DNA from: Nesterenkonia lutea
GTDB lineage: Bacteria; Actinomycetota; Actinomycetes; Actinomycetales; Micrococcaceae
Direction of reading: 5' to 3'
DNA length: 64,000 nt
NCBI RefSeq assembly: GCF_014873955.1
Contig: NZ_JADBED010000001.1
Span: 1,364,001-1,428,000, forward strand
The notes beneath the pieces were generated by a model. The model had not been told where the DNA came from and did no database searches. It saw nothing but the letters and a program-made list of their open reading frames with translations. Positions 1 to 8,043 of the stretch are shown in pieces. Positions within the stretch are counted from its first letter, which is position 1. Each line of letters opens with the position of its first letter. A program made the position numbers and the translations under genes.

Positions 1-2
1 TC

Positions 3-707
3 GAGGACGAAGGATATTACGACTACCAGTTCTCCCGCCCCAAGCTGCGCAGCACCGGCGGACATCGCGAGATCATCTGGCCCTCGACCAAGATCTACCG
101 AGCCCGACCGCCCCGGGCCGCTGTGGACCTGCTGCTGGTCCATGGCGTGGAGCCGAGCTTCCGCTGGCAGGCCTTCACCGCGGACCTGCTGACCCGCGCG
201 GCGGAGAACGGCGTCTCGGGCGTGGTGCTGGTGGGCGCGCTGCTGGCAGACGTGCCGCACACCCGTCCGATCCCCGCCTCCCTCTCCAGCGAGGACGTGC
301 AGCTCCAGGAGATCCTCGACATCGACGAGCCCAGCTACGAGGGACCCACCGGCATCGTGGGCGTGCTGGCCCATACTGCCGCACAGGCCGGCCTCCCGGC
401 GGTCTCGCTGTGGGCGGCGATCCCCCACTACGTGGGGCAGGCCCCCTCGCCCAAGGCCCAGCTGGCCATCATGCGTGAGCTCGAGGATCTGCTGGGCCTG
501 TCGCTGGATGAGAGCGAAGTCGCCGAGGACGCGGAGGCCTGGGAGCGCGGCGTGGACGACCTCGCGGAGGAGGACACGGAGATCGCCGACTACGTCAAGC
601 GGCTGGAGGAGGCCACGGACACGACGAACCTGCCCGAGGCCAGCGGCGAAGCCATCGCGCAAGAGTTCGAGCGCTACCTGCGCCAGCGCAAGCCCCCCGA
701 GAGCTGA
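3..707 (+). CDS. PAC2 family protein (5' end outside window)
   Basis: The reading frame is open from the window edge and ends at a TGA at 705-707, so the start lies upstream. The visible 234 residues include a motif of the PAC2 family (proteasome assembly chaperone-like), DLLLVHGVEPSFRW, and the segment GVLAHTAAQAGLPAVSLWA. PAC2 proteins of actinobacteria have an ATP-grasp-independent Rossmann-like fold, and their cellular role is poorly defined. The C-terminal 60 residues are acidic and predicted helical, as is common in the family. It converges with mshC and is separated from it by 16 nt. The family assignment is by recognition of sequence pattern. No function beyond that can be supported. 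Confidence 0.8.
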   Translation, partial: EDEGYYDYQFSRPKLRSTGGHREIIWPSTKIYRARPPRAAVDLLLVHGVEPSFRWQAFTADLLTRAAENGVSGVVLVGALLADVPHTRPIPASLSSEDVQLQEILDIDEPSYEGPTGIVGVLAHTAAQAGLPAVSLWAAIPHYVGQAPSPKAQLAIMRELEDLLGLSLDESEVAEDAEAWERGVDDLAEEDTEIADYVKRLEEATDTTNLPEASGEAIAQEFERYLRQRKPPES

Positions 708-723
708 GCCTTCGCGCGGCGGA

Positions 724-2100
724 TCAGCGCGAGCCCAGCGTCTCGGTCGCTGCGGCGGTGAGACTCTGGGAGGGGGTCGAGGCGAGCAGCTCGATGCCCA
801 GCAGCGCCTTGACCACAGCGGCGACGCGCTGGCGGCTGGAGTCTGCGGCGAGCTGTCCTGCAGCCCACATGTCGAGCTGATCGAGCGCGGCCGGGGCGTT
901 GAGGTTCTGGGACAGCGCGGAGTGCAGCGCGTACTGCAGATCATCGGCCTGGGCGGCGGATGTGCCCAGCTCACCGTGGCCATCCGTCTCCGGGGCCGCC
1001 GCCAGTGCGCGGTTCCACTGCTCCAGGCGCTGCGCGGCCTGATCAAGCTGCTCCGCCGCGTAGCTCCAGTCCTCGCGGTAGTGGTGCGAGAGCAGCAGCG
1101 TGCGGATGATCTGGGGATCCACTCCTTCTGCACGCATCCGGGAGGAGAGCACGAGGTTGCCCTTGGACTTGGACATCTTCTCACCGGCGAGCCCCACCAT
1201 TCCGGTGTGCATATAGGTCGAGGCGAGCGCCACGCCGTCGGCCGCGGTGGCGTGGGCCGCACTGAACTCATGGTGCGGGAAGCGCAGGTCCGAGCCGCCG
1301 CCCTGGACCATGAACGGGGCGGGCAGATGCCCCCGGGCGATCACGGAGCATTCGATGTGCCAGCCGGGGCGCCCCTCGCCGAGGCTGCCCCCGTCCCAGT
1401 GCGGCTCTCCGTCACGGCGTGCCCGCCAGAGCAGCGGATCCAGCGGGTCGCGCTTATGGGCTCGCTGCGGGTCACCGCCGCGCTCGGGGAAGAGCTCCTC
1501 CATCTGGGCTCGGTCGTAGTGACCGATGCTGCCCAGAGTCCAGGGAGTCGCCGCTTCGACCTGGACGGTGTCGAAATAGATGTCGAAGGCCTCTGCGGAG
1601 CCCGGTACGACCGACTTCGCGAGTTCCTCGGCGGGGACCGGCACGGGGTAGGCCATGCCCAGTCTGACCAGCCGTTCCACATCCGCAGCCACCGCCGGGA
1701 TCGTCTCCACGGCGCCCACATAGGCGTCGGGAGGGATCACTCCCAGCGCGGCCATGTCCTCGCGGAAGAGCTCGGTCTGTTCCTGGGCGAGCTCGTACCA
1801 GTCCACACCGGTGGCCGTGGCGCGCTCGAGCAGCGGATCATCGATGTCGGTGACGTTCTGCACGTAGTTCACTTCCAGCCCGGCGGCCCGCCAGTAGCGG
1901 ACGAGCAGGTCGAACTGCACATAGGTGTTGGCATGCCCGAGGTGGGTGGCGTCATAGGGAGTGATGCCGCAGACGTAGAGGGATCCCACGCCGTCGTCGG
2001 ACTCCACCGGCACCAGCGCCCCTGCCGAGGTGTCGTGCAGCTGCAGGTTTTCGGGCAGCACAGGCAGAGTGGGCACGTCCGGGGAGGTCCACGATTTCAC
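724..2100 (-). CDS. mshC: Cysteine--1-D-myo-inosityl 2-amino-2-deoxy-alpha-D-glucopyranoside ligase
   Basis: MshC joins cysteine to GlcN-Ins with ATP, the penultimate step of mycothiol synthesis in the cytosol. The 458-residue protein has the class I cysteinyl-tRNA-synthetase fold signatures: TPYDATHLGHA (47-57, the HIGH motif), zinc ligand candidates C44, C251 and H276/H277, and KMSKSKGN (308-315). It is shorter than CysRS and lacks its tRNA-binding tail, which separates MshC from CysS. The start is a GTG preceded by AAAGGA seven bases upstream. It is somewhat longer than the roughly 415-residue mycobacterial enzyme. No other mycothiol gene is nearby. The gene marks the organism as a mycothiol-producing actinobacterium. 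Confidence 0.95.
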   Translation of the reverse strand: MKSWTSPDVPTLPVLPENLQLHDTSAGALVPVESDDGVGSLYVCGITPYDATHLGHANTYVQFDLLVRYWRAAGLEVNYVQNVTDIDDPLLERATATGVDWYELAQEQTELFREDMAALGVIPPDAYVGAVETIPAVAADVERLVRLGMAYPVPVPAEELAKSVVPGSAEAFDIYFDTVQVEAATPWTLGSIGHYDRAQMEELFPERGGDPQRAHKRDPLDPLLWRARRDGEPHWDGGSLGEGRPGWHIECSVIARGHLPAPFMVQGGGSDLRFPHHEFSAAHATAADGVALASTYMHTGMVGLAGEKMSKSKGNLVLSSRMRAEGVDPQIIRTLLLSHHYREDWSYAAEQLDQAAQRLEQWNRALAAAPETDGHGELGTSAAQADDLQYALHSALSQNLNAPAALDQLDMWAAGQLAADSSRQRVAAVVKALLGIELLASTPSQSLTAAATETLGSR

Positions 2101-2180
2101 GCAGAGGTCCTTTCACCGTAGGGGTCAGCAGTCGCGCGAAGGGATCATCAGCGCAACTGGTCTCAGTGGCCCAACGCGAA

Positions 2181-3008
2181 TCAGGCGTTGATGATTCCGA
2201 GACCGAGCATGATGTAGACGAAGAGGCCGAGCAGGATCCGGTAGTTCACGAAGATCGTGTACGAGTTGGTGGACACATATCTGAGGAACCAGCCGATGAT
2301 CACGTAGGCCACGAAGAAGCCGACAGCCGTGGCGGCCAGTGTCTGTCCCATCGTGTAGGGACCGGCCTGCTCGCCCAGCGAGCCGAACAGCTTGTAGAAC
2401 CCGGAGCCGAAGACCGCCGGGATGGCGAGCAGGAACGAGTAGCGCGCCGCCGCCTCACGGGTGTAGCCCAGCAGAAGACCTGCAGTGATCGAGCCGCCTG
2501 AACGCGAGACCCCGGGGATCAGCGCCATGGCCTGGGCGAAGCCGAAGATGATGCCGTCGCGGACGCTGAGCTGATCCAGCGGTTTGCGCTGTTTCCCATA
2601 GGCATCGGCGAAGGCCAGCGCCACGGCGAAGACCACCAGCATCGTGGCGGTCAGCCACAGAGTGCGGAACACCGACTCGATCATGTCTTCCAGCAGCAAG
2701 CCCAGCACCACGATCGGTATGGTGCCGATGATGATGAGCCAGCCCATCCGCACATCGGGATCCGAATGCGGAAGCCTGCCCGCCAGCGCGGAGAACCAGG
2801 CCTTGACGATGCGGACGATGTCGCGCCAGAAGTACACCAGCACAGCCAGCTCGGTGCCGAGCTGGGTGATGGCGGTGAAAGCCGCTCCCGGGTCTGCCGC
2901 GCCGGGCAGGAACTCCCCCACGATGCGCAGATGCGCCGAGGAGGAGATGGGGAGGAACTCCGTCAGCCCCTGGACCAGTCCGAGTACGATCGCTTCAATC
3001 CACTGCAC
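2181..3008 (-). CDS. uppP: Undecaprenyl-diphosphatase UppP (BacA family)
   Basis: This membrane enzyme removes a phosphate from undecaprenyl pyrophosphate so the lipid carrier can be reused for peptidoglycan and other surface polymers. The 275 residues contain both family motifs: [14 protein letters not shown] (14-27, with catalytic E17) and PGVSRSG (165-171, with R169). Several hydrophobic segments (for example 91-107, 118-134 and the last 35 residues) fit the polytopic fold. The start is a GTG at 3006-3008, six bases after a TAAGCT box, so a leaderless transcript is likely. The gene is encoded on the same strand as mshC with a 80-bp gap. Confidence 0.95.
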   Translation of the reverse strand: MQWIEAIVLGLVQGLTEFLPISSSAHLRIVGEFLPGAADPGAAFTAITQLGTELAVLVYFWRDIVRIVKAWFSALAGRLPHSDPDVRMGWLIIIGTIPIVVLGLLLEDMIESVFRTLWLTATMLVVFAVALAFADAYGKQRKPLDQLSVRDGIIFGFAQAMALIPGVSRSGGSITAGLLLGYTREAAARYSFLLAIPAVFGSGFYKLFGSLGEQAGPYTMGQTLAATAVGFFVAYVIIGWFLRYVSTNSYTIFVNYRILLGLFVYIMLGLGIINA

Positions 3009-3014
3009 AGGCCG

Positions 3015-3020
3015 AGCTTA
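3015..3020 (-). promoter_or_regulatory. -10 box of uppP (leaderless)
   Basis: TAAGCT reads on the minus strand, followed by six bases and the GTG start of uppP. No Shine-Dalgarno fits between. The same TAAGCT element sits before two other genes in this window. Confidence 0.55.
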
Positions 3021-3128
3021 GAGCATCGGACCCTCCCCCGCGGTGCGCAACGGCGGCGGCGATGCTGATCAGGTGCAGATCAGGTGCAGGTCAGCGGGCG
3101 ACGCGAAGTCCTGCAGGCCGGGAGCCCG

Positions 3129-3434
3129 TCAGCGGTCTTCTTCTTCCTCGTCCTCGTAGATCTCCTCTTCGGACTCAAGCTCCGGGTCATCCTCGGAGTC
3201 CTCGTCCTCGTCGAGCTCGTCCTCGCCGTCCTCCTCGTCATAGAGGTCCAGCGGGGTCACTTCGCCGCTGGCGGCGAAGAGCGCATCCTCGTAGGCCTCG
3301 AAGGCGTCGGAGATGTTGTAGAAGGCTGATTCCACCGCCGGATCCTCATCCCCACGGCGGTTCATCGAGGCGGAGAGGTGCTCTTCGAGAGCGTTTGTCA
3401 GCGCGTTGAGTGCCACGCGAGGATCCATAGTCAT
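3129..3434 (-). CDS. Small very acidic protein, conserved in Micrococcaceae
   Basis: I do not recognise a function. From the ATG at 3432-3434 the protein has 101 residues (a GTG at 3461 and an ATG at 3428 are alternative starts). The first half, starting MTMDPRVALNALTNALEEHL, looks like two amphipathic helices. The second half is an almost uninterrupted Asp/Glu tail broken by a few Leu and Ser residues. Similar proteins in Arthrobacter-type genomes have sometimes been labelled primosomal, which I cannot support from sequence. It lies in a short isolated unit between uppP and the oppositely oriented DUF5703 gene. Confidence 0.65.
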   Translation of the reverse strand: MTMDPRVALNALTNALEEHLSASMNRRGDEDPAVESAFYNISDAFEAYEDALFAASGEVTPLDLYDEEDGEDELDEDEDSEDDPELESEEEIYEDEEEEDR

Positions 3435-3547
3435 AGGCTCACCGTACCAACGAGAAACCACTTCGGTAAGTCCTGGTCATGAACTCGGAGTGAGTGGCCT
3501 GCCGACGTAGGCTGAGGCTCTCCGGTGAAAGCGAAGGTGAACCCCCG

Positions 3548-3796
3548 ATGGCACAGCAGAACTGGTGGTCCCAGTCCACCGCCGAGCTCTACTCAGAGGT
3601 CCAGGACGCGGGCCCCACCTGGGAGTACATGGTCATCACCTGCCAGCCTCAGGAGTCTCTGAAGGAGGCTCGGCGGCGGGTGACCGATCACGCGGAGTAC
3701 GGGAAGTGGGAGCTTCGCCGCTCCGTGCTCTACACCGGCGGGCTGCGCAGATACTGGCTGCGCCGCCGCGTGATGCGCGTGCAGCGCACGCTCTAG
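3548..3796 (+). CDS. DUF5703 family protein
   Basis: An 82-residue protein of the actinobacterial DUF5703 family. The diagnostic stretch is VTDHAEYGKWELRRSVLY (residues 44-61), followed by an Arg-rich end (LRRYWLRRRVMRVQR). The N-terminal half is WEYMVITCQPQESLKEARR. The ATG at 3548 has AAGGTG nine bases upstream and gives a family-typical length. No signal peptide or membrane segment is present. The strong positive charge of the C-terminus could suit nucleic acid or membrane contact, but the family function is unknown. It converges with the acyl-CoA dehydrogenase gene, 19 bp apart. Confidence 0.75.
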   Translation: MAQQNWWSQSTAELYSEVQDAGPTWEYMVITCQPQESLKEARRRVTDHAEYGKWELRRSVLYTGGLRRYWLRRRVMRVQRTL

Positions 3797-3815
3797 CGGA
3801 CCGCATGCCCTGTCT

Positions 3816-4976
3816 CTAGAGCGGGCCCAGCGTGTAGTTCGCCAGCGTGCGATGCGCTGACTCGTCGTCGGAGGGGTGGTGGATCCCCGCCAGCGAATCC
3901 CGGTAGAGCCGGCTGAGCTCCGATTCACGGTGATACTGCGCTCCTCCGCTGACCCCGAGGACGAGGTCCACCACCTGCCGCGCCGTCCGAGTCGCCGTGG
4001 TGCGCAGCGTCGCGAGCCGCGGGAACCAGGAAGAACCGTGCTCGGCCCCTGCTTCCACCTCTGCGGCGATTGTGCGCAGCTGGGAGTCCAGGGCGAGCTG
4101 GGCCAGCTGGGCCTCGGCCAGCTTGTACCGCACATCGGGGTCCCTGGACATGGACTCTCCGCTGATCAGCGAGGTGCGCTTGGCCACGAGCTCCGCGCCG
4201 AGCACCAGTGCGCGGTCTCCGATCCCGGTGTAGACCGCGGCGAGCAGGGTCAGAAACGAGGAGAAGATCGCGAACACGAGCGGGTCCGGGTTCGGGCCGA
4301 CGGGGAGCCGGCGAACGATCCGCTCCGCCGGCACCCGCGCGCCCTCGAGCGCTGTGGCGTGAGACTGCGTGGCGCGCATCCCCAGGGTGTCCCAGTTCTC
4401 GATGGTGTGCCAGCCGCTGGCGCTGCGCTCGAGGAAGCCGAAGATCAGCGGGGTCTCTCCTTCGGCTCCCGTGGCGGAGGTGTCCTTGCCGAAGAGACCG
4501 AGCCTCGTCCAGACCGGGGCCAGGGTGGTGAAGATCTTGTTGCCGGTGAAGGTGACCGCGCCGTCGTCGTCGACCTCGGCTTCGGTCGTGGAGTCGAAGA
4601 GCACCGCGTCATTGCCGGCCTCGGAGATGCCGAAGGCGAAGATCTCTCCCGCCGCGGCCTCGGTGAGCACCTGGTCGAACTCGGTGTGCCCACCGGCGAC
4701 CATCCCCCGGGCCACGCTGACCCAGATGTGGTGCATGTTCACCGCGAGCGCGGTGGCCGGCGCTGCGGCGGCGAGCCGGCGCTGTGCGGCGACCAGGGTC
4801 GGCAGGTCCCAGCCCAGGCCGCCGCGGTCGCTCGGGACCAGCGCCCGGAGATAGCCCGCCTCGGTCAGCTCGGCGAGGTCCTCGTGGCAGAACTCGTTGC
4901 GTGCGTCATAGCCGGGGGCGCGGGCGGAGATGCGTGCCAGCAGATCCTCGCTCAGCACAGTGTCGACGGGGTCCAT
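3816..4976 (-). CDS. Acyl-CoA dehydrogenase family flavoprotein
   Basis: A 386-residue protein with the acyl-CoA dehydrogenase three-domain plan: helical N-terminus with GYLRALVPSDRGGLGWDLPT (41-60), a middle beta domain with VTFTGNKIFTTLAPVW and WDTLGMRATQSH, and a C-terminal four-helix domain with VLGVSGGAQYHRES. The first ATG is used. The catalytic Glu of classical short/medium-chain enzymes is not obvious at the usual place, and the sequence resembles the branch that includes flavin monooxygenase-like members (DszC/SfnB type), so the substrate is uncertain. It stands alone between the DUF5703 gene and the M20 peptidase. Confidence 0.8.
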   Translation of the reverse strand: MDPVDTVLSEDLLARISARAPGYDARNEFCHEDLAELTEAGYLRALVPSDRGGLGWDLPTLVAAQRRLAAAAPATALAVNMHHIWVSVARGMVAGGHTEFDQVLTEAAAGEIFAFGISEAGNDAVLFDSTTEAEVDDDGAVTFTGNKIFTTLAPVWTRLGLFGKDTSATGAEGETPLIFGFLERSASGWHTIENWDTLGMRATQSHATALEGARVPAERIVRRLPVGPNPDPLVFAIFSSFLTLLAAVYTGIGDRALVLGAELVAKRTSLISGESMSRDPDVRYKLAEAQLAQLALDSQLRTIAAEVEAGAEHGSSWFPRLATLRTTATRTARQVVDLVLGVSGGAQYHRESELSRLYRDSLAGIHHPSDDESAHRTLANYTLGPL

Positions 4977-4984
4977 GGGGTGCT

Positions 4985-5085
4985 CCTGGGGTGGCTGGGC
5001 GGTGGCTCGGGTGATGGCCGGGGTTGTTGCCCGGACTGATGGCTGGGCGGTGGCTGGGGCGCCTGCCCTGTGGCGGGTGGGGCGA
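4985..5085. repeat. G-rich imperfect direct repeats between two genes
   Basis: The 100-bp spacer between the acyl-CoA dehydrogenase start and the M20 peptidase stop is built from variants of TGGCTGGGCGGTGGCT, with clear copies beginning near 4995 and 5039 (44 bp apart). Runs of GGG/GGGG occur throughout on the plus strand. No promoter is evident in it, although the dehydrogenase gene must be transcribed from here or from readthrough of the peptidase gene. Confidence 0.6.
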
Positions 5086-6411
5086 CTACTGGGCGGCGAG
5101 GAAGCGGTGCAGCACCCGGACGCCGAATCTCAGCGCCTCGGTGGGGACGCGCTCGTCCACGCCGTGGAACATGCCGGTGAAGTCGAGTTCGGCTGGCAGC
5201 TGCAGCGGGGCGAAGCCGTAGCCGGAGATGCCCAGGGAGGCCAGATGCTTGTTGTCGGTGCCGCCGCCGAGCATATAGGGCAGCACGACCGCCTCCGGGT
5301 CCTCGGCCTTCAGCGAGGCCACCATCTGTTCCACGAGCAGCCCGGAGAACGGGACCTCCAGCGAGGGCCCGCCGTTGAGCAGCTCGAAGCTGACCTTCTC
5401 CCCGGCGAGCTCCTCGAGCTTCGCGGCGACCCGCGCGTCCTGCTCCGGCAGGGTGCGGGCGTCGACCAGGGCCGAGGCGGAGCCAGGGACCACGTTGTGC
5501 TTGTAGCCGGCCTCCAGCAGGGTCGGATTCGAGGTGTTGCGCAGGGTGGCGGAGATGAACTTCGAGGCGCTGCCGGTGGCCGCGAGCAGCTCGGACGGGT
5601 CCTCCTCGTCGAAGGGGATCCCGGTGAGCTCGGAGAGCTGCTCCATCAGCGCCCGGGTGGTCTTGGTGTAGTCCAGCGGCCATTCGTACTCGCCGATGGC
5701 GGCAACGGCCGCGCCGAGCCGGACCACGGGATTGTCGCTGTGGATGGCGGAGCCGTGCCCGGCGGTTCCGGAGGCTGTCATCTTCGTCCAGTGCAGACCC
5801 TTCTCCCCGGTCTGGATCAGATAGGCGCGCTGCCCTGCGACGTCGGTCGAGAAGCCGCCGACCTCGCTGATGGCCTCCGTGGCGCCGTCGAACACCTCGG
5901 GATGGTGCTTGACCATCCACTTGGCACCGAAGTTGCCGTTGTCCTCCTCATCGGCGAAGAAGGCGAAGATCAGGTCGCGCTGCGGCTGGTGGCCCTCGCG
6001 GTGCATCCGCAGCATCGCAGCCAGGATCATCGCGTCCATGTCCTTCATGTCCACGGCCCCGCGGCCCCAGATCATGCCGTCGCGGATCTCGGCGGCGAAG
6101 GGGTCCACCTGCCAGTCCTGTGCCTGGGCGGGAACCACGTCGAGGTGGCCATGCACCACCAGGGCGCCGAGCTCCGGATCGGCGCCCTTCATCCGGGCCA
6201 CCACGGAGGTCCGGCCCGGCGCGGACTCATAGATGTTCGGCTCGAGCCCCGCCTGACGCATGATCGCGGCGCAGTATTCGGCTGCCTCGCGCTCGCCGTT
6301 GGACCTGCCCTCGCCCCAGTTGGAGGTGTCGAGCCGAATCAGGTCGCGGCAGAAGTCGATGACCTCGGTCTCGGCGGCTGCTGCGGGGGTCACGCCGGAT
6401 GCGGTGCTCAC
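5086..6411 (-). CDS. M20/M25/M40 family metallopeptidase
   Basis: A 441-residue zinc peptidase or deacylase of the M20 family. The metal-binding motifs are in order: VHGHLDVVP (catalytic His-x-Asp), GRGAVDMKD (bridging Asp), and FFADEEDNGNFG (general base Glu and metal ligand). A dimerisation-type lid domain follows, and the last ligand lies in the C-terminal GGGTDNKHLA segment. Family members include dipeptidases and acetylornithine- or succinyl-diaminopimelate-deacylases. The substrate cannot be told here. The start is a GTG at 6409-6411 with AGGAGA six bases upstream. It has no signal peptide, so it is cytosolic. Confidence 0.9.
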   Translation of the reverse strand: MSTASGVTPAAAAETEVIDFCRDLIRLDTSNWGEGRSNGEREAAEYCAAIMRQAGLEPNIYESAPGRTSVVARMKGADPELGALVVHGHLDVVPAQAQDWQVDPFAAEIRDGMIWGRGAVDMKDMDAMILAAMLRMHREGHQPQRDLIFAFFADEEDNGNFGAKWMVKHHPEVFDGATEAISEVGGFSTDVAGQRAYLIQTGEKGLHWTKMTASGTAGHGSAIHSDNPVVRLGAAVAAIGEYEWPLDYTKTTRALMEQLSELTGIPFDEEDPSELLAATGSASKFISATLRNTSNPTLLEAGYKHNVVPGSASALVDARTLPEQDARVAAKLEELAGEKVSFELLNGGPSLEVPFSGLLVEQMVASLKAEDPEAVVLPYMLGGGTDNKHLASLGISGYGFAPLQLPAELDFTGMFHGVDERVPTEALRFGVRVLHRFLAAQ

Positions 6412-6499
6412 AGATTCTCTCCTGAGGTGTGGGGGATCTCTGCTGCCCAGCCTAGCGATTCGCGGAGGCTGACGGGTGCCCGATGGGCGGGTGCTCGGC

Positions 6500-6505
6500 T
6501 ATGCT
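6500..6505 (+). promoter_or_regulatory. -10 box of a small leaderless ORF
   Basis: TATGCT is followed by six bases and an ATG at 6512. This spacing is the leaderless arrangement seen for a dozen other genes in this window. No -35 is clear. Confidence 0.45.
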
Positions 6506-6511
6506 CCGATC

Positions 6512-6613
6512 ATGATCTTCAGAACTGTCCTCATGTGGCTCGGCCGAAAGGTCTTCCGGATGTTCCGCAACCGGTCCCGCAAGAACCCGGGGTCGGGCAC
6601 CCCCACCAGCTGA
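6512..6613 (+). CDS. Possible 33-residue basic small protein
   Basis: A short ORF starting MIFRTVLMWLGRKVF and continuing with an Arg/Lys-rich stretch (RMFRNRSRKN) to a TGA at 6611-6613. It would form a short hydrophobic-amphipathic helix with a strongly cationic end, like small membrane-associated peptides. Support is limited to the TATGCT box six bases before the ATG and the biased composition. There is no Shine-Dalgarno. It lies just upstream of a hairpin repeat. It could equally be chance. Confidence 0.35.
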   Translation: MIFRTVLMWLGRKVFRMFRNRSRKNPGSGTPTS

Positions 6614-6634
6614 CCCTCGACCCATTTCTCGTCG

Positions 6635-6697
6635 CGGGGCGGGTTCTGCGGGCAGTTGTGGCTGTTTTCGGCCGCTTCTGCTCGGAGAATCCGCCCC
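6635..6697. repeat. Hairpin repeat, family A, copy 1
   Basis: Left arm GGGGCGGGTTCTGCGGGCAG (6635-6654) pairs with right arm CTGCTCGGAGAATCCGCCCC (6678-6697) with three mismatches over 20 bp around a 23-nt loop. The right arm core CTCGGAGAA-CCGCC recurs at 6877 and, as CTCGTAGAATCCGCC, at 7722, so this is a dispersed repeat and not just a terminator. Confidence 0.65.
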
Positions 6698-6836
6698 TCA
6701 GCGGGTTCAGGGGTCCCCTGGCATCCACCTCCACCGAGGACTTCTCCCTCGCTGCCGCCCGGCGATCAAGCCGCGCCCAGGGTGACCACCGTGAGCCTCG
6801 GCCGCGGTAGGACCCCTCCCCTGTGCGCCGAGCGAT

Positions 6837-6897
6837 GGATTCTCCGGGCAGTCACGTCCTGAATCCCCAAGAAATACTCGGAGAACCGCCGTTCAAC
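6837..6897. repeat. Hairpin repeat, family A, degraded copy 2
   Basis: GGATTCTCCGGGCAGT (6837-6852) faces ACTCGGAGAACCGCCG (6876-6891), followed by TTCAACG. The outer part of the left arm is missing, so it looks like a truncated member of the family seen at 6635 and 7674. Confidence 0.5.
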
Positions 6898-6956
6898 GCG
6901 GATCTGGTTTATCCATTCTTATTCCCACGAGAAGCGCAAATATGTATGGTGTGTGC

Positions 6957-7613
6957 ATGCTGAGGAGAATCTGGATACCTTCCCTGTCGACTATCGGGGC
7001 GGCAGTGCTGGTCTCCTCCTGTGCGGCAGATGCCTCCACGTCGGATGACGAATCGGCGCCCCGCCCGAGCGAGACCGCAGAGGTCGTTGCCGAGTCCACT
7101 GCAGAGGACGCTGCTCCCGCACAGGCCGTTGATAGTGATGCGCCTTATCTCGGAGGCCAGCGGATCATTGCTTCCCAGGAGGGTGTGGAGTTCATCGAGA
7201 TCTCCCCCGAAGAGGACGAGGGCGTCGAGGTCCATCATCTGCTCTGTGACGACGCCGAAGCTCTGGCCGAGAAGGCCGAGCACAACGATGGCGCACAGCC
7301 CCTCGGCTGGCCACAGGAGTGGGACGGCAGTGGAACAATGCCAGACCCGCTGTGTCATCCGGACTACTTGGAGATCAGGGAGTGGGAGAATCTGGACGCC
7401 CACTCCGCATGCTGGGAGGGCACAGAGACGTCGACCCTGGCCAGAGGGGGACAGTCCCGGGAGGAGATCGCGGAGTTCCTGTGGCAGCAGTCTCAGGCCC
7501 GCGCCGATTGGGAACCCAATCCTCCCGGTGGGACCTGCGCCGAGCAGTGGGCGGAGCACAATGGCGATGACCCAGAGGACTACGCGGACAGTGGAAACGC
7601 CGACGATCGGTGA
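6957..7613 (+). CDS. Secreted lipoprotein, function unknown
   Basis: A 218-residue protein (from ATG 6957; an in-frame ATG at 6942 would add five residues). MLRRIWIPSL begins a signal peptide that ends in a lipobox VSS-C (residues 19-22), so it should be lipid-anchored outside the membrane. A low-complexity Ser/Asp/Glu/Ala linker (about 23-60) leads to a folded domain with cysteines in LLCDD, DPLCHPDY, SACWEG and GGTCAEQW, which could form two disulfides. The rest is strongly acidic and Trp-rich. I recognise no family. It is flanked by hairpin repeats on both sides, which suggests an accessory gene. Confidence 0.7.
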   Translation: MLRRIWIPSLSTIGAAVLVSSCAADASTSDDESAPRPSETAEVVAESTAEDAAPAQAVDSDAPYLGGQRIIASQEGVEFIEISPEEDEGVEVHHLLCDDAEALAEKAEHNDGAQPLGWPQEWDGSGTMPDPLCHPDYLEIREWENLDAHSACWEGTETSTLARGGQSREEIAEFLWQQSQARADWEPNPPGGTCAEQWAEHNGDDPEDYADSGNADDR

Positions 7614-7673
7614 ACCAGGTGAGGGCGTCGCCCTCACGCCGGGAGGCAATTGAACCCAGGTGACCACCAGTCC

Positions 7674-7744
7674 GTTGAGGGGCGGTTTCTCCGAGCAGTT
7701 GAGCCGAAATCCGAATGAACTGCTCGTAGAATCCGCCGCTCAAC
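7674..7744. repeat. Hairpin repeat, family A, copy 3 (most complete)
   Basis: The arms at 7674-7700 and 7718-7744 pair at 24 of 27 positions around a 17-nt loop. The outer end is GTTGAG/CTCAAC and the inner end is CGAGCAGTT/AACTGCTCG. It shares its right-arm core with copies at 6635 and 6837. It lies downstream of the lipoprotein gene and could also end that transcript. Confidence 0.75.
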
Positions 7745-7749
7745 GCAGA

Positions 7750-7791
7750 AGACCCCGGCCGACGGGATCGCTCCTCGTCAGACCGGGGTCT
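7750..7791 (-). terminator. Probable terminator of tRNA-Leu
   Basis: AGACCCCGG (7750-7758) and CCGGGGTCT (7783-7791) form a perfect 9-bp stem; part of the loop can pair further (GACG with CGTC). It lies 30 bp beyond the 3' end of the tRNA and could also serve the lipoprotein gene from the other side. No U-tract follows. Confidence 0.6.
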
Positions 7792-7821
7792 GTGCCGCAT
7801 TGACCTGCGTCAATCACAATG

Positions 7822-7907
7822 TGCGCGGAAGGGGACTTGAACCCCTACCCTCTTATACGAGGACTAGCACCTCAAGCTAGCGCGTCTACCTATTCCGCCA
7901 CCCGCGC
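7822..7907 (-). tRNA. tRNA-Leu (anticodon GAG)
   Basis: The minus strand folds into a class II (long variable arm) cloverleaf of 86 nt. The acceptor is GCGCGGG paired with TCCGCGC (one G-U), followed by discriminator A at 7822. The D arm is GGCGGAATAGGTAGACGC, the anticodon stem CTAGC/GCTAG encloses TTGAGGT, so the anticodon is GAG, and the T arm is GGGGTTCAAGTCCCC. The long variable arm and A73 are both leucine identity features. CCA is not encoded. It reads CUC and CUU codons. Confidence 0.97.
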
Positions 7908-8043
7908 ATTGTTTCTGCCTCAATGGCAGCGACAAGAAACATTAGCACGGGGCGGAACCGGACAGCGAATCGTGGCTTCGCTCCCCCGCCCCCTGGCCCC
8001 TCCCGTGCCCCAGAGTTCGCCCGTGCCGCAGCATCCTTCCAGC

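Larger units (their letters stand above)
6614..6956. other. Intergenic region with repeats upstream of a lipoprotein gene
   Basis: These 343 bases carry one full and one degraded copy of hairpin repeat family A and otherwise no gene I can support. Towards the end the composition becomes AT-richer, with TTATTCCC and TATGTAT just before the lipoprotein gene, which is the probable promoter area. Confidence 0.5.

Noticed and set aside
475..2121. 548-residue plus-strand ORF opposite mshC
   Set aside because: Antisense shadow of a clear mshC. Such long frames arise from the GC-rich third positions of the real gene, and the product is repetitive in Gly, His, Arg and Val with no motif.
4930..6810. 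626-residue plus-strand ORF opposite the M20 peptidase
   Set aside because: Same shadow effect; it runs through two intergenic regions and the peptidase has all its metal motifs on the other strand.
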